From assembly GCF_050749885.1 (NCBI RefSeq), contig NZ_JBOIUB010000001.1:868001-932000 (forward strand): DNA of 64,000 nucleotides. Reading direction: 5' to 3'. The translations under genes and the position numbers were made by a program. Shown here one piece after another: positions 34,948-43,978 of this stretch; the stretch's first letter is position 1; each line of letters begins with the position of its first letter. Below the pieces are notes generated by a model. That model was not told the DNA's origin. It saw only the letters and a program-made list of their open reading frames with translations, and did not search any database. This DNA comes from Zooshikella sp050749885 (GTDB taxonomy: Bacteria; Pseudomonadota; Gammaproteobacteria; Pseudomonadales; Zooshikellaceae).

Positions 34948-35349
34948 GTGGGTTCCTTTTTAGTGATTGTAAAAATTATCCAGTATTAATCTTTGTTAAA
35001 TTTATTTTTATATTCAATAATGGTATGAATTTTATATAGGCGGGTAGAAAGCGGAAGTGAGCTAACAAAAAAAACAGACACGATTCACAATAAATAGTGT
35101 AACAGTGTTGATACAAATGTATTAAGGTGTCAGATACCCCTTCCTAGGTCCTAAATATAAAGGTGTCAGTATTAGTAAGTTTGAATTTTTTGTAAAAAAT
35201 TACATTTTAGCGTTAGCTATTTGAATGTTTCAGGTTTAATAAAGAGAATATTTATTTGGGGCTATAAAATTAACTGGGTATAAGCGGAATTAACGCTGTT
35301 TTAGTACCTTGGTGTTGGAAAAAATTATTTATAACAGCTTGTAAGCATA
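34948..35349. other. 402-bp AT-rich intergenic region
   Basis: It separates the Ser/Thr-rich protein gene from the SBP gene at 35350, both on the minus strand. Apart from the GGTGTCAG pair (35124-35169) nothing gene-like is visible. The promoter of the Ser/Thr-rich protein gene must lie at the left end. Confidence 0.4.
35124..35169. repeat. Direct repeat AAGGTGTCAG, two copies
   Basis: AAGGTGTCAG occurs at 35124-35133 and 35160-35169, 36 bases apart. Similar GGTGTCAG-containing motifs flank REP-associated transposases in many proteobacteria. That makes this a possible relic, but no transposase remains. Confidence 0.35.
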
Positions 35350-36078
35350 TCATTGCGGTGAAGATGTGTTTGTGAGGTTGAACCCTTTATCAAATAATTC
35401 TTTGACTTGTTCTCCCCTTGTCGTTTTGGGGAAAAGAACATGATATTCGAATTGTTTGATAGGTTTTTTTGAGATGCTCACCATGGACTTTTGTTCTGGT
35501 GCTAAATATTGATCGATTGCTTTTTGGCCAACACGTAAGTTTGATTCAAAGACATCTGCTCGGTTCGATAATATCATATTGAGCGCTTGTTTTTCATTTT
35601 TGACATAATAAATAGTGACGCCTTCAGCTTCTAAATAATCGTAGTTATAGCCAATAAAACCAACAAATCGATACTGAGTTAAGTCTTTAATCGTATTCCA
35701 TTGAATTGGATTGTCTTTTTTGTGGAATAGGTGTGCATATTGTGTAAGTACAATACTTTCAGAAAAAAGGCTGAATTGCGTTCTTTCTGTATTTTTAGAC
35801 CACCCGGGTGTTGCATCAATTTCCCCTGTTTTAATCATATGAAAAGCTCGTTTCCAAGGTAACCAGAGAAAAATGATGTTATTAATACCAACCGCATTAA
35901 GTGACTGTCTTACTCGTTGAGCAAGAGATCCATATTGGGGGAGTGATTTGCTTATATAAGGAGGCCATTCACCTACACCTACTTTGACCTCCTGTATTTG
36001 ATTAGCATAAATATTATTTATTATAAAAATGACTGAGTATAAATATGACTTTTTTAAAAAATGTATAAAAGCTAACAT
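35350..36078 (-). CDS. Orphan periplasmic solute-binding protein (SBP family 3)
   Basis: A 242-residue protein. The N-terminus (SYLYSVIFIINNIYANQIQE) is a short signal-like segment. The mature part has VGVGEWPPYISKSLPQYGS, FLWLPWKRAFHMIKTGEIDA and GWSKNTERTQFSLFSESIV. That is the same WPPY...PW.RA..M...GEIDA pattern as at 8079. DLTQYRFVGFIGYNYDYL is the second-lobe hinge. No ABC partner is adjacent. It stands alone between the Ser/Thr-rich protein gene and a VOC gene. Confidence 0.85.
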   Translation of the reverse strand: MLAFIHFLKKSYLYSVIFIINNIYANQIQEVKVGVGEWPPYISKSLPQYGSLAQRVRQSLNAVGINNIIFLWLPWKRAFHMIKTGEIDATPGWSKNTERTQFSLFSESIVLTQYAHLFHKKDNPIQWNTIKDLTQYRFVGFIGYNYDYLEAEGVTIYYVKNEKQALNMILSNRADVFESNLRVGQKAIDQYLAPEQKSMVSISKKPIKQFEYHVLFPKTTRGEQVKELFDKGFNLTNTSSPQ

Positions 36079-36250
36079 TAAATGATACGGTTATCACTCT
36101 ATGAATCATAAAAATAAGTATAGATGTACTGAGGGTTCATAAGATACAAATATTTTTCCTTTATAATTAGAGTATGAGGATTTATTAAAAAATTGGATGT
36201 GAGCAAACTAAATTTGAAATAGCTATTGTTTAATGAATTTGCCAAGTAGG

Positions 36251-36664
36251 TTACTTGGCAAAAACTTGTTCAAAATTTTTAAAACCTTTAAATTCAAGAG
36301 GGTTTCCAGCTGGGTCAGAGAAAAACATAGTATGTTGTTCGCCGGGTTGGCCTTTAAATCTAATCGTTGGTGGGAGGATGAAGTTGATGTTAGCCTTGCA
36401 TAGGCGCTTAGCAAGTTTCTGCCATTCGTTTAGCTCTAAAATGAGCCCAATGTGGGGCATTGGAACTTGGTGTTCACCCACAAATCCTGTTAGGGTTGTG
36501 GTAAACGGTTTACCAAGGTGAAGTGATATTTGGTGATTAAAGAAGTTGAAATCAACCCATGTATCAGTGCTTCTACCTTCTTTACAACCTAAAACATTAC
36601 TATAGAAGGATTTGGCTACAGATAAATCATTTACGTGGTAGGCTAGATGAAAAAGTGATTGCAT
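36251..36664 (-). CDS. VOC-family (glyoxalase/dioxygenase-like) protein
   Basis: A 137-residue vicinal-oxygen-chelate protein with two beta-alpha-beta-beta-beta units. It begins LFHLAYHVNDLSVAKSFYSN with likely metal ligand His7. It ends TMFFSDPAGNPLEFKGF with the usual DPxGNxxE ligand region (Glu near residue 129). A role as a dioxygenase, lyase or resistance protein cannot be separated by sequence. It is transcribed divergently from a LysR-type regulator 108 bases away, which probably controls it. Confidence 0.9.
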   Translation of the reverse strand: MQSLFHLAYHVNDLSVAKSFYSNVLGCKEGRSTDTWVDFNFFNHQISLHLGKPFTTTLTGFVGEHQVPMPHIGLILELNEWQKLAKRLCKANINFILPPTIRFKGQPGEQHTMFFSDPAGNPLEFKGFKNFEQVFAK

Positions 36665-36772
36665 AATGGTCTTTCCTTAGTTTTGAATTATCAAATTCAT
36701 CCTAACTGATTCAATAAGCATTAGAAACTGACAAAAGCTGAAAATTAATGTTGCTGACCACAGGGAAAACTT

Positions 36773-37639
36773 ATGGATGTACGTTTTTTAAAAAGTTTAC
36801 TGGCTGTAATTGATAAAGGTTCAATTGCTGATGCCGCAAGACATGAAAATTTAACGTCTTCAGCTGTCAGTCAGCGAATCCAAGCACTGGAGAAGGAGTT
36901 AGGTGTAACACTATTCTCGCGTATTGGACACTCGGCTAAACCAACAGAAAGTTGCATGAGGTTAGTTCCTCGGGCCAGAAAAATTGTGCAAGAAATACAA
37001 GCATTAAAAACCGATCTAGACCCAATAGGGCTAACAGGAGAACTGCGTATTGGGGCAATATCAACGGTATTAACGGGGTTAATACCGTCACTCCTGAAAA
37101 AACTGATGGCTCAAGCGCCTGATGTCAAACTAAGTATAATACCTGGTACATCAGCTTCGTTGTATGAAAGACTCATGGCTGAGGAGTTAGATCTTGTTAT
37201 TGTTGTCAATCCTCCGTTTGATATGCCTAAAATGGTCAAAAAAGTAACACTGTACTCTGAGCCTCTCGCGTTTATAAAGCCTAAGTCCGTATCTCTATCC
37301 ATTAAAGAAGCCATGCAAACTGTGCCCTATATTCAATATGATCCACATTCATGGGGCGGGCGATTAGTGACAGAATACTTGGAAGGTGAAAAAATAATCG
37401 TGGATCCTTTATGTGACTTAGATGGTCTTGAAGCCATTGCCATACTTGTATCGGAGGGGGTTGGTGTGAGTTTAGTTCCTTATTGGAAGGGATTGGAAAA
37501 AATTGCAAATAATATCGTGGTGCACTGTGTGGATATAAAAAAATACCAAAGGGAGATTGTCCTTTTATATCCAGTACAAACGATTAATCATCGTTTAATA
37601 AATTTTTTGGTTAGTTTGGTTAATGGTGAGGAGGTTTAA
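36773..37639 (+). CDS. LysR-family transcriptional regulator
   Basis: A 288-residue LTTR. The N-terminal winged helix shows FLKSLLAVIDKGSIADAARH and SSAVSQRIQALEKELGVTLF (about 5-45), followed by the effector-binding domain (LRIGAISTVLTGLIPSLL). It lies divergent from the VOC gene. Its stop overlaps the stop of the convergent isochorismatase-like gene by 4 bases (TTAA shared). LTTRs normally activate the divergent gene in response to a small ligand. Confidence 0.94.
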   Translation: MDVRFLKSLLAVIDKGSIADAARHENLTSSAVSQRIQALEKELGVTLFSRIGHSAKPTESCMRLVPRARKIVQEIQALKTDLDPIGLTGELRIGAISTVLTGLIPSLLKKLMAQAPDVKLSIIPGTSASLYERLMAEELDLVIVVNPPFDMPKMVKKVTLYSEPLAFIKPKSVSLSIKEAMQTVPYIQYDPHSWGGRLVTEYLEGEKIIVDPLCDLDGLEAIAILVSEGVGVSLVPYWKGLEKIANNIVVHCVDIKKYQREIVLLYPVQTINHRLINFLVSLVNGEEV

Positions 37640-38241
37640 TTGACTTTTTCCCATAATTCATTTGAGCTAATAACTTTAAGGTGATATCCATCGTAAATAT
37701 TAAGTATTGCTTCATGGTGATCTTTGCTTCGGTCAGCACAACAGTCTTCGAGAATGTATACTTCATACCCTTTACAGAAAGCAGAGTTAGCCGAAAACAT
37801 AACACAGGCTTTGGTCAGTACACCACACATATATAACCGTTTGATATTATTATTTTTTAGATAGGCTTCAAATTCATCACCTACACTATGAAATAAATCA
37901 TAAGTCCACTTGATAAATACTTTTTCATTATTCAGCTCTTTTGCATAAGGTTCTGGTGTACCTTCACCTAGTGCAATGTTCCCTGGAGGGTGCAACTTGT
38001 TCCACCAGGGAATCCAAGTACTTATTTGGTTATCATCTTTTTCTCGAACATGAATAACTGGTACTTTATTTTTTCGTGCATTAAACAGTAGTAAATTGAC
38101 TTTTTCTGGGAATTTAGGAAATTGTTCAAATAGACTAATCTGTTGCTGGTCTAATAATGTCGTCGTATCACTAATATAATCAGACTGTACGTCGATAATA
38201 ACAACTGCACTATTGGCTAAATCAGGAAGTTTTTTGGTCAT
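37636..38241 (-). CDS. Isochorismatase-family cysteine hydrolase
   Basis: A 201-residue hydrolase of the isochorismatase-like fold. The catalytic triad is visible: Asp18 in VVIIDVQSDY, Lys in FIKWTYDLF and Cys in MCGVLTKACVMF. Members include nicotinamidases and other amide hydrolases; this one lacks features that fix its substrate. It follows an SDR gene on the same strand by 20 bases, so the two form an operon on the minus strand (SDR first). Confidence 0.92.
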   Translation of the reverse strand: MTKKLPDLANSAVVIIDVQSDYISDTTTLLDQQQISLFEQFPKFPEKVNLLLFNARKNKVPVIHVREKDDNQISTWIPWWNKLHPPGNIALGEGTPEPYAKELNNEKVFIKWTYDLFHSVGDEFEAYLKNNNIKRLYMCGVLTKACVMFSANSAFCKGYEVYILEDCCADRSKDHHEAILNIYDGYHLKVISSNELWEKVN

Positions 38242-38261
38242 GGTAACAGTGTTTTCTGCTA

Positions 38262-39020
38262 TTAGTGAAAATAAGAAGCCCCATTAATATCAATGGTTGC
38301 ACCTGTTGCATGATTAGACAAACCAGACAGTAAAAATGCTATGATATTTGCAACTTCTTCTGGTGGCGCGGGTCTGCCAGTGGGTACCTCATTTAGTAAG
38401 GCTTCATTACCGGGTTTAGCTAATTTTGCCTGGATACGATTGGTATTTACCCAGCCAGGAGCAATAATAAATGCAAAAATATTGTCTTTTGCATAGGCTT
38501 TAGCCACTGAGCGCGTCAGTGAAACAATAGCTCCCTTTGATGCAGCATAATGCATCATATCAGGTAAATCACCTTTAAATGCCGCTCTACTGGCTAAGTT
38601 AATAATCATACCACCAGAACGTTGTTGATAGTGAGCTATGGCATAACGGCATAAATCGGCAACAGCGATAACATTGATATCAAGTGTAGTTTGCCAAACA
38701 GTTCGCCACTTTTCTAAGGGGGAGTCGATCGTTATAGCGCTTTCAAAGGCCGCATTATTGATTATTCCATCGATAGAACCTTGCCAGTCAACAGCATGTT
38801 GCCATAGTTGGTTGACCTCTTGGGGGTTAGCTAAGTTAGCTTGAACTGTCTTGCAACGATTTGAGCCGAATTCTTTTCGGAGTAACTCAATATTGTCTGA
38901 AGCGCTGTTATAGTGAAGAACTACCTTTGCACCTGTTTTTAATAAGCATCGAGTGGTGGCTAAACCAATGCCCCCTGAGGCGCCGGTCAATAGGATTGTT
39001 TTATTTTTCAGAGATATCAT
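38262..39020 (-). CDS. SDR-family oxidoreductase
   Basis: A 252-residue classical short-chain dehydrogenase with TGASGGIGLATTR at the nucleotide site, NNAAFE, the active-site YAASKGAI (YxxxK) after NLASRAAF, and TGATIDINGA at the end. It is upstream of the isochorismatase-like gene with a 20-base gap. This suggests a small catabolic operon, though no pathway can be named. Confidence 0.92.
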   Translation of the reverse strand: MISLKNKTILLTGASGGIGLATTRCLLKTGAKVVLHYNSASDNIELLRKEFGSNRCKTVQANLANPQEVNQLWQHAVDWQGSIDGIINNAAFESAITIDSPLEKWRTVWQTTLDINVIAVADLCRYAIAHYQQRSGGMIINLASRAAFKGDLPDMMHYAASKGAIVSLTRSVAKAYAKDNIFAFIIAPGWVNTNRIQAKLAKPGNEALLNEVPTGRPAPPEEVANIIAFLLSGLSNHATGATIDINGASYFH

Positions 39021-39158
39021 CGATATTGTCCAAACTTAAGAACATTCATGAAGTATAGAACTGTAACTTAAGATGATTGATTGTTTTAGCTGGAAATACT
39101 GATGCTATACATAAGTTTTTCTGTTGAAGTAAGATGAGGAACGTAAATAGTAGTAGTT

Positions 39159-39185
39159 GCCTTGTCTGCATTGTTCTGACAAGGC
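39159..39185. terminator. Hairpin downstream of cytochrome b561 gene
   Basis: GCCTTGTC (39159-39166) pairs perfectly with GACAAGGC (39178-39185) around an 11-base loop. No T-tract follows on the minus strand, so it is a weak or factor-assisted terminator of the b561 gene. Confidence 0.45.
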
Positions 39186-39207
39186 TTGAGGTTGGTAATT
39201 AGTACAG

Positions 39208-39765
39208 TTAAACACGTTGGCCAAGCATACGCTTTAGAACAGAGTCTCGATCATAGAAATGATGTTTTAATGCGGCCAAAATATGTAAGCTAATACAAAG
39301 AATAACTATATAATTGGAGATAGCATGTATTAAAGATGCTGCATCTGCTAAAAATGTATTTAATGCAATCACTTTACCTGATTCGGCAGGGTTTAAATTT
39401 GGTTCAATCAGTACAAAATTAAATAGCTGAACGCCATGACCAGAAAAAGTGGACATTGCAATTCCTGAAATGGGTATGAGTAAGGTCCCAATAATAAGTG
39501 AGTAATGAACTACCTTTGATAGAATCAACTCCAGAGGTGTGCATTGCCGTACCGGCTTGGGTAGTTTATTTACAAATCGCCAAACTGTACGAAAGAGTGC
39601 AATAAATAAGAGGATTACGCCGAGTGATTTATGTATGGGGTATAAGGCATATGTATGATTTTCAGTCATATATATTCCAAGAATAATTAAGCTGATCATC
39701 CCTAAAGCTATAATCCAATGTAAAATAATGGTTGTTAATGTAAGTTTTTCTTTGGTATCACGCAT
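39208..39765 (-). CDS. Cytochrome b561 family protein
   Basis: A 185-residue four-helix membrane cytochrome b. Segments are at about 12-30, 43-60, 85-105 and 145-168. Candidate haem ligands are His16 (ILHWIIALGM), His45 (IHKSLGVILL), His in VVHYSLIIGTLL and His in SNYIVILCISLHILAALKHH. It shuttles electrons between quinone and periplasmic or membrane redox partners. It is divergent from the two-component system, which may regulate it. Confidence 0.93.
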   Translation of the reverse strand: MRDTKEKLTLTTIILHWIIALGMISLIILGIYMTENHTYALYPIHKSLGVILLFIALFRTVWRFVNKLPKPVRQCTPLELILSKVVHYSLIIGTLLIPISGIAMSTFSGHGVQLFNFVLIEPNLNPAESGKVIALNTFLADAASLIHAISNYIVILCISLHILAALKHHFYDRDSVLKRMLGQRV

Positions 39766-40019
39766 TTTTACTACCTTTAACGTGTGACTTATAGAAAGTA
39801 ATTTGAACTAACGTAAGACATAAAGGTGATGCTATGAGAAGAGTATTCTCAATTTTTCCTATAAAATAATGACCTCTGATAATATATACGTATTACTGGC
39901 GAGGTAAGTTCATATCTTTTTTATTGAAAACAAATATAATGATGAAATCTGACGAGAACCTGACTGTGCCCAAAAAACATTCTGTCGTTAATGATTAAGT
40001 GATTACAGTGGTTATAACA

Positions 40020-40691
40020 ATGAAAGTATTGTTAGTTGAAGATGACTTAATGATTGCTGATGGCGTCGTTCGTAGTTTATGTGACGCAGCGTTGCAAGTA
40101 GAGCACATAATCAGTCTTAGCGACGCAAGAAAATCACTAAGTGATAAAGCTATTGGGTTGATTGTGCTAGATCTGGGTTTGCCTGATGGAGATGGCTTAA
40201 CACTTTTGCATCAAATTCGTCGACAAGGTTTAGCGCTTCCTGTCTTAGTATTAACCGCTAGAGATGAACCTAGAGATAGAGTACTTGGCTTAGACAGTGG
40301 TGCAGATGATTATTTAATTAAACCTTTTAATATGGATGAATTGATTGCTCGGATCAGAGCCTTACTTAGACGAAGTATGGGAAGGGCTGCTGCTGTCATT
40401 GAATATAAAAACTTAACCTTGGATCCAGGTCAAATGCAAGTCACACTGAATCAACAAGAGGTTGTCATTCCATTACGTCAGTTCCGCTTACTTCAATATC
40501 TTCTGGAGTCACAGGGCCGTGTTAAAACCAAACGGCAGATTATTGATGCGCTGTATCGATGGGATCAAGATATTGAAGAAAATACCATTGAAGTTTACGT
40601 TTCGCAGTTGAGAAAGCATCTATGGCCCGAGCTCATCAAGACAATTCGAGGAATTGGTTACCTGATCGCCAAACAGAAACGTCATCTTTAA
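40020..40691 (+). CDS. OmpR/PhoB-family response regulator
   Basis: A 223-residue two-component regulator. The receiver domain begins MKVLLVEDDLMIADG, has the phospho-acceptor Asp in LIVLDLGLPDGDG and the conserved Lys in DDYLIKPF. The C-terminal winged helix (TLDPGQMQVTLNQQEVVIPL to IRGIGYLI) binds DNA. The pattern resembles QseB/PmrA. The ATG at 40020 was chosen over an in-frame GTG seven codons upstream because the receiver strand begins there. It overlaps the histidine kinase gene by 70 bases. Confidence 0.95.
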   Translation: MKVLLVEDDLMIADGVVRSLCDAALQVEHIISLSDARKSLSDKAIGLIVLDLGLPDGDGLTLLHQIRRQGLALPVLVLTARDEPRDRVLGLDSGADDYLIKPFNMDELIARIRALLRRSMGRAAAVIEYKNLTLDPGQMQVTLNQQEVVIPLRQFRLLQYLLESQGRVKTKRQIIDALYRWDQDIEENTIEVYVSQLRKHLWPELIKTIRGIGYLIAKQKRHL

Positions 40692-41983
40692 AACAACGAC
40701 TCTTACTTAGAGTTGGCCTTGTGCTAACAATAACCTGGATTATTGAGGTTATTTATTCTAACAGTGTTGTCTGGCATAAGACTCAGGAATTGATTGAGCA
40801 TCAAACGCAATTAATGGCTAAAAGTTGGATTGCTGTTGTTGAGCAGGGAGGGATTGAAGGCTTAACATTAACTGAGGAACCAAATTTTATATTATTTGGC
40901 TGGCTAAATGATAAGCCTGTGATTAAACAAGGTCATGGCGAATTTGATAAACCAAGTAATAAAGAAACTTATGACACAAAAATAGGACAGGAAAAGTGGA
41001 TTATTACTACTTTTTGTCAAAATAATGCGTGTGTATTGGTAGGCCTTAAGGATACTGAAAGGCGGTGTACGGTTAAGATTTTAGTTGTTTTAATATTCTT
41101 ACCTTTGTTCATCATTTTTGTTTTAACCATGCTTGCCATGAACGTTGCGGTTAAATCCGGATTACGGCCTCTCAATACATTAGCTGAAAAAGTATCATGT
41201 GCTTCAGTTGATAAACTAACGTCATTGCAGGATGAATCGAATACAAAAGAGTTGCTTCCTCTCATTCAAGCGCTTAATCAGTTAATGTTTAATATGAAAA
41301 CACAGTTGCTAAAAGAGAGACAATTTTTAGATACCTGTACTCATGAGTTAAGAACGCCAGTAACAGCATTTATTGCTCAAATACAAAGCTTGCATAAGAT
41401 TGATAAGAATTTAGATAGTTTTCTAATAAACATTAACAATGCGGCACTGCGTGTTGTACGCGTAGCAAATCAGTTTTTAAGCCTGGCTAAAAGTCATAAT
41501 CGTGAGCTACTTAAAGAGCAGCATGAAAGGTTTGACCTTTGTGAACTACTACGTCAGATGGTGATTGAACTTGTACATGATCACGAACAGTGTGATTGCC
41601 AAATACAAGGTTTAACCACACTTGACGTAGAAGCAGACCCTCTTGCGATGGAGATGGTTATAAAAAACATAATAGAAAATGCATTACGTTACGGTCAATC
41701 AAGTGAAGATGGCAAAGTGAAGCTAATATTAAGCTGTCAAAGATATGATGAAATGGTGGTGCTTTCTATAGAAGATGGTGGTCATGGTATTGATGAACAA
41801 TATCGAGATAAAGTGCTTCAGCGGTTTTATCGTGTACCAGGGCAGAGTGTAGAAGGAGCTGGCCTTGGCCTAAATATTGTTAATGGTGTGGTTACTCAGT
41901 ATGATGGGGAAGTGATTTTAACGGAAAGTCAAATACTAAGTGGGTTAAAAGTAACAGTCTCTTTTAAAGGTATTGTCGATTGA
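40622..41983 (+). CDS. Sensor histidine kinase
   Basis: A 453-residue membrane kinase with TM segments at about 27-46 and 151-175 and a periplasmic loop of about 100 residues between. The kinase core has the H-box TCTHELRTP (His241), the N-box NIIENALRYG, EDGGHGI and GAGLGLNIV. It phosphorylates the regulator encoded just upstream. The start is odd: the only plausible in-frame ATG lies 70 bases inside the regulator gene, and no alternative ATG, GTG or TTG precedes the first TM segment. The overlap may therefore be real. Confidence 0.92.
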   Translation: MARAHQDNSRNWLPDRQTETSSLKQRLLLRVGLVLTITWIIEVIYSNSVVWHKTQELIEHQTQLMAKSWIAVVEQGGIEGLTLTEEPNFILFGWLNDKPVIKQGHGEFDKPSNKETYDTKIGQEKWIITTFCQNNACVLVGLKDTERRCTVKILVVLIFLPLFIIFVLTMLAMNVAVKSGLRPLNTLAEKVSCASVDKLTSLQDESNTKELLPLIQALNQLMFNMKTQLLKERQFLDTCTHELRTPVTAFIAQIQSLHKIDKNLDSFLININNAALRVVRVANQFLSLAKSHNRELLKEQHERFDLCELLRQMVIELVHDHEQCDCQIQGLTTLDVEADPLAMEMVIKNIIENALRYGQSSEDGKVKLILSCQRYDEMVVLSIEDGGHGIDEQYRDKVLQRFYRVPGQSVEGAGLGLNIVNGVVTQYDGEVILTESQILSGLKVTVSFKGIVD

Positions 41984-42004
41984 ATTTATCTAAATGAGTA
42001 AGTA

Positions 42005-42034
42005 AGAATAAAATGCCTCTATGGAAGAGGCTAT
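42005..42034 (-). terminator. Minus-strand hairpin terminator of the subtilase gene
   Basis: GCCTCT (42015-42020) and AGAGGC (42026-42031) form a stem around ATGGA. On the minus strand it is followed by ATTTTATT, consistent with an intrinsic terminator after the subtilase gene. Confidence 0.6.
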
Positions 42035-42074
42035 AAAGATCTTAATTATGCTTGCGTTAATTTATTTATAGGTA

Positions 42075-43490
42075 TTACTTTTTGGTCATTGCAGGTACTA
42101 AGTCTAAAGAAGCATCACAGTCCATTTTGGGGATGTATGCATCACTGTCTACAGCTTTTTTAATGTAATTGCCTCCATGCTGTAAATATATTTTTACATC
42201 AGCTGGAGATAAGGTTGGATTTTTCTCTAACATTCTAGCTATGCAGGCCGTTACGGCTGGTGTTGCTTGTGATGTACCAGACATAATGGTTGTATTATTT
42301 GATAAATGATTCAGTGAAATAATATTATGACCTGGTGCTGCCATGTCTGTAGTTTTACTCACGTTAGAAAAGCAAATAATTTCATCTTCAGATAAAGACT
42401 CATGTCCGCAATTGCCAAGAAGCTGAAAATCAGGACTAGAGTGAGTACTATGGGCTGCAACTGAAATGGTTTTATCTAAACAACTAGGTACACCTTCTCC
42501 CCCAGTTAACCCTTCATTGCCTGAAGCAGCAACAATGATTTTACCTTGAGAGGTCAGTTTTTCTATTACTTTGGGTAAATCACCGATTACATATTTATCA
42601 CATGAGCCAGGTAGATTTAAATCCTGCCCCAAGCTTAGATTAATAATTTTTACATCTTGAAGATTAGGGTCAGTTGCTAGAAGATTTAATGCATCAATTA
42701 AATCTGTATTTAAATAACTCCCTTTGCTATTGGTAACTTTTATGGAGATAATTTCTGCTTGAGAAGCATCGCCTTCTGGAGCAGCATTTGGATCACTTGA
42801 TTTGCTGGCTGCAATAATACCGGTTACATGAGTACCATGGCCATTATCATCTACTGCAGAGTCTTTACCTTGTTGAAACTTTAAACCATTAGCACATGCA
42901 CCGTAATCTTTACCATATTTCTTTTCAAGGGCGATAGCTTGACTTAATGTTATATTATTTGGATTAATACTTTGAAAACAATACTCCTCAATAATTTTTC
43001 CTTGAATTTGAGGATGTTTATTGTTTATACCACTATCTAGCACAGCAACTTTAACACCCTTACCTTTATAATCTGAAGGTGAAAGACTAGTTGTAGGTAC
43101 ATATGTATTACCTGAACTTGAAGAAAAGTTTGTTCCTGAACCACTTTTTATTGTTTTGGTAAGGTTATTCCTAGAAATTTCTAGAAGCCCTTTAAGTGTT
43201 GTAACAATATAAAAACTATTTCCATCGCTATTAATATGCTGATTAAGGATGGGGGCTTTTAAACTGCTAATAACTGACTGAGCATCATCTTTGCTATTGC
43301 TAGACAGTTGTACTTCAAGAGAAAGTAGCCCTTCATTTATATCATTGATAGATTGTGCTGATTGAAATACAGCATTAGATGCTTTACTAGTGTTTTGAAT
43401 GCCATTAAGAATTTCATCTTTTTCACTACTAGCAGCAACATAAAAAGAAGACAGCATTCCGATTGTAAAGCATAGTATTTTCTTTCGCAT
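42075..43490 (-). CDS. Secreted subtilisin-like serine protease (S8)
   Basis: A 471-residue exported protease. The signal peptide (KILCFTIGMLSSFYVAAS) is followed by an N-terminal propeptide-like region to about residue 140. The catalytic triad is clear: Asp152 in VAVLDSGIN, His218 in DDNGHGTHVTG and Ser407 in MSGTSQATPAV, with oxyanion Asn in ASGNEG. Several cysteines could form disulfides. It probably degrades extracellular or periplasmic proteins. It converges on the two-component pair and has no partner gene. Confidence 0.95.
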   Translation of the reverse strand: MRKKILCFTIGMLSSFYVAASSEKDEILNGIQNTSKASNAVFQSAQSINDINEGLLSLEVQLSSNSKDDAQSVISSLKAPILNQHINSDGNSFYIVTTLKGLLEISRNNLTKTIKSGSGTNFSSSSGNTYVPTTSLSPSDYKGKGVKVAVLDSGINNKHPQIQGKIIEEYCFQSINPNNITLSQAIALEKKYGKDYGACANGLKFQQGKDSAVDDNGHGTHVTGIIAASKSSDPNAAPEGDASQAEIISIKVTNSKGSYLNTDLIDALNLLATDPNLQDVKIINLSLGQDLNLPGSCDKYVIGDLPKVIEKLTSQGKIIVAASGNEGLTGGEGVPSCLDKTISVAAHSTHSSPDFQLLGNCGHESLSEDEIICFSNVSKTTDMAAPGHNIISLNHLSNNTTIMSGTSQATPAVTACIARMLEKNPTLSPADVKIYLQHGGNYIKKAVDSDAYIPKMDCDASLDLVPAMTKK

Positions 43491-43966
43491 AATTCCTCCA
43501 GAGTTTTTGTGAGTAAATATTTAAACACGAAAAGAAATATATATTCTATAAGTAGAGTTGTTATGGTCGGAATTTGAGAGGTGATTTGTATTTATTATAT
43601 TAAGTGGGGAGGCCTTGTTACGCTGCTGCGAGCTGTATTAATGGTGTGTTTTTTTTGTGTTTTATTAAAATGAATAGTGTATCAAAATGTATTATGTTGG
43701 ATTTTAGGTTTGGTGTGAGGCTGTTTTTAGTTTAAATATTTTTCTTTAAATGGTTTTTTTATGTTATTTAATTTGCTCTGAGTTGAAATTGTTAATATTT
43801 TTTTGTTTGGTACGAATGTTTGTTTTGCCATTTTTGGTCATAATTCATCATTTTTCTTCCCTATACTTTTTTTTGACTCGGTCATAATATTGAATAATAC
43901 CGATTCCAATAACTAGTTCATAAACTTTATTTGTGCTGTGATCAAAGTAGTTAAATTTATTAACAT
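43491..43966. other. 476-bp AT-rich intergenic region
   Basis: It lies between the divergent subtilase and beta-lactamase genes. The right half is rich in T-tracts. No gene or repeat is supported. Both promoters must lie here. Confidence 0.4.
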
Positions 43967-43978
43967 GTGAGGCATCTA

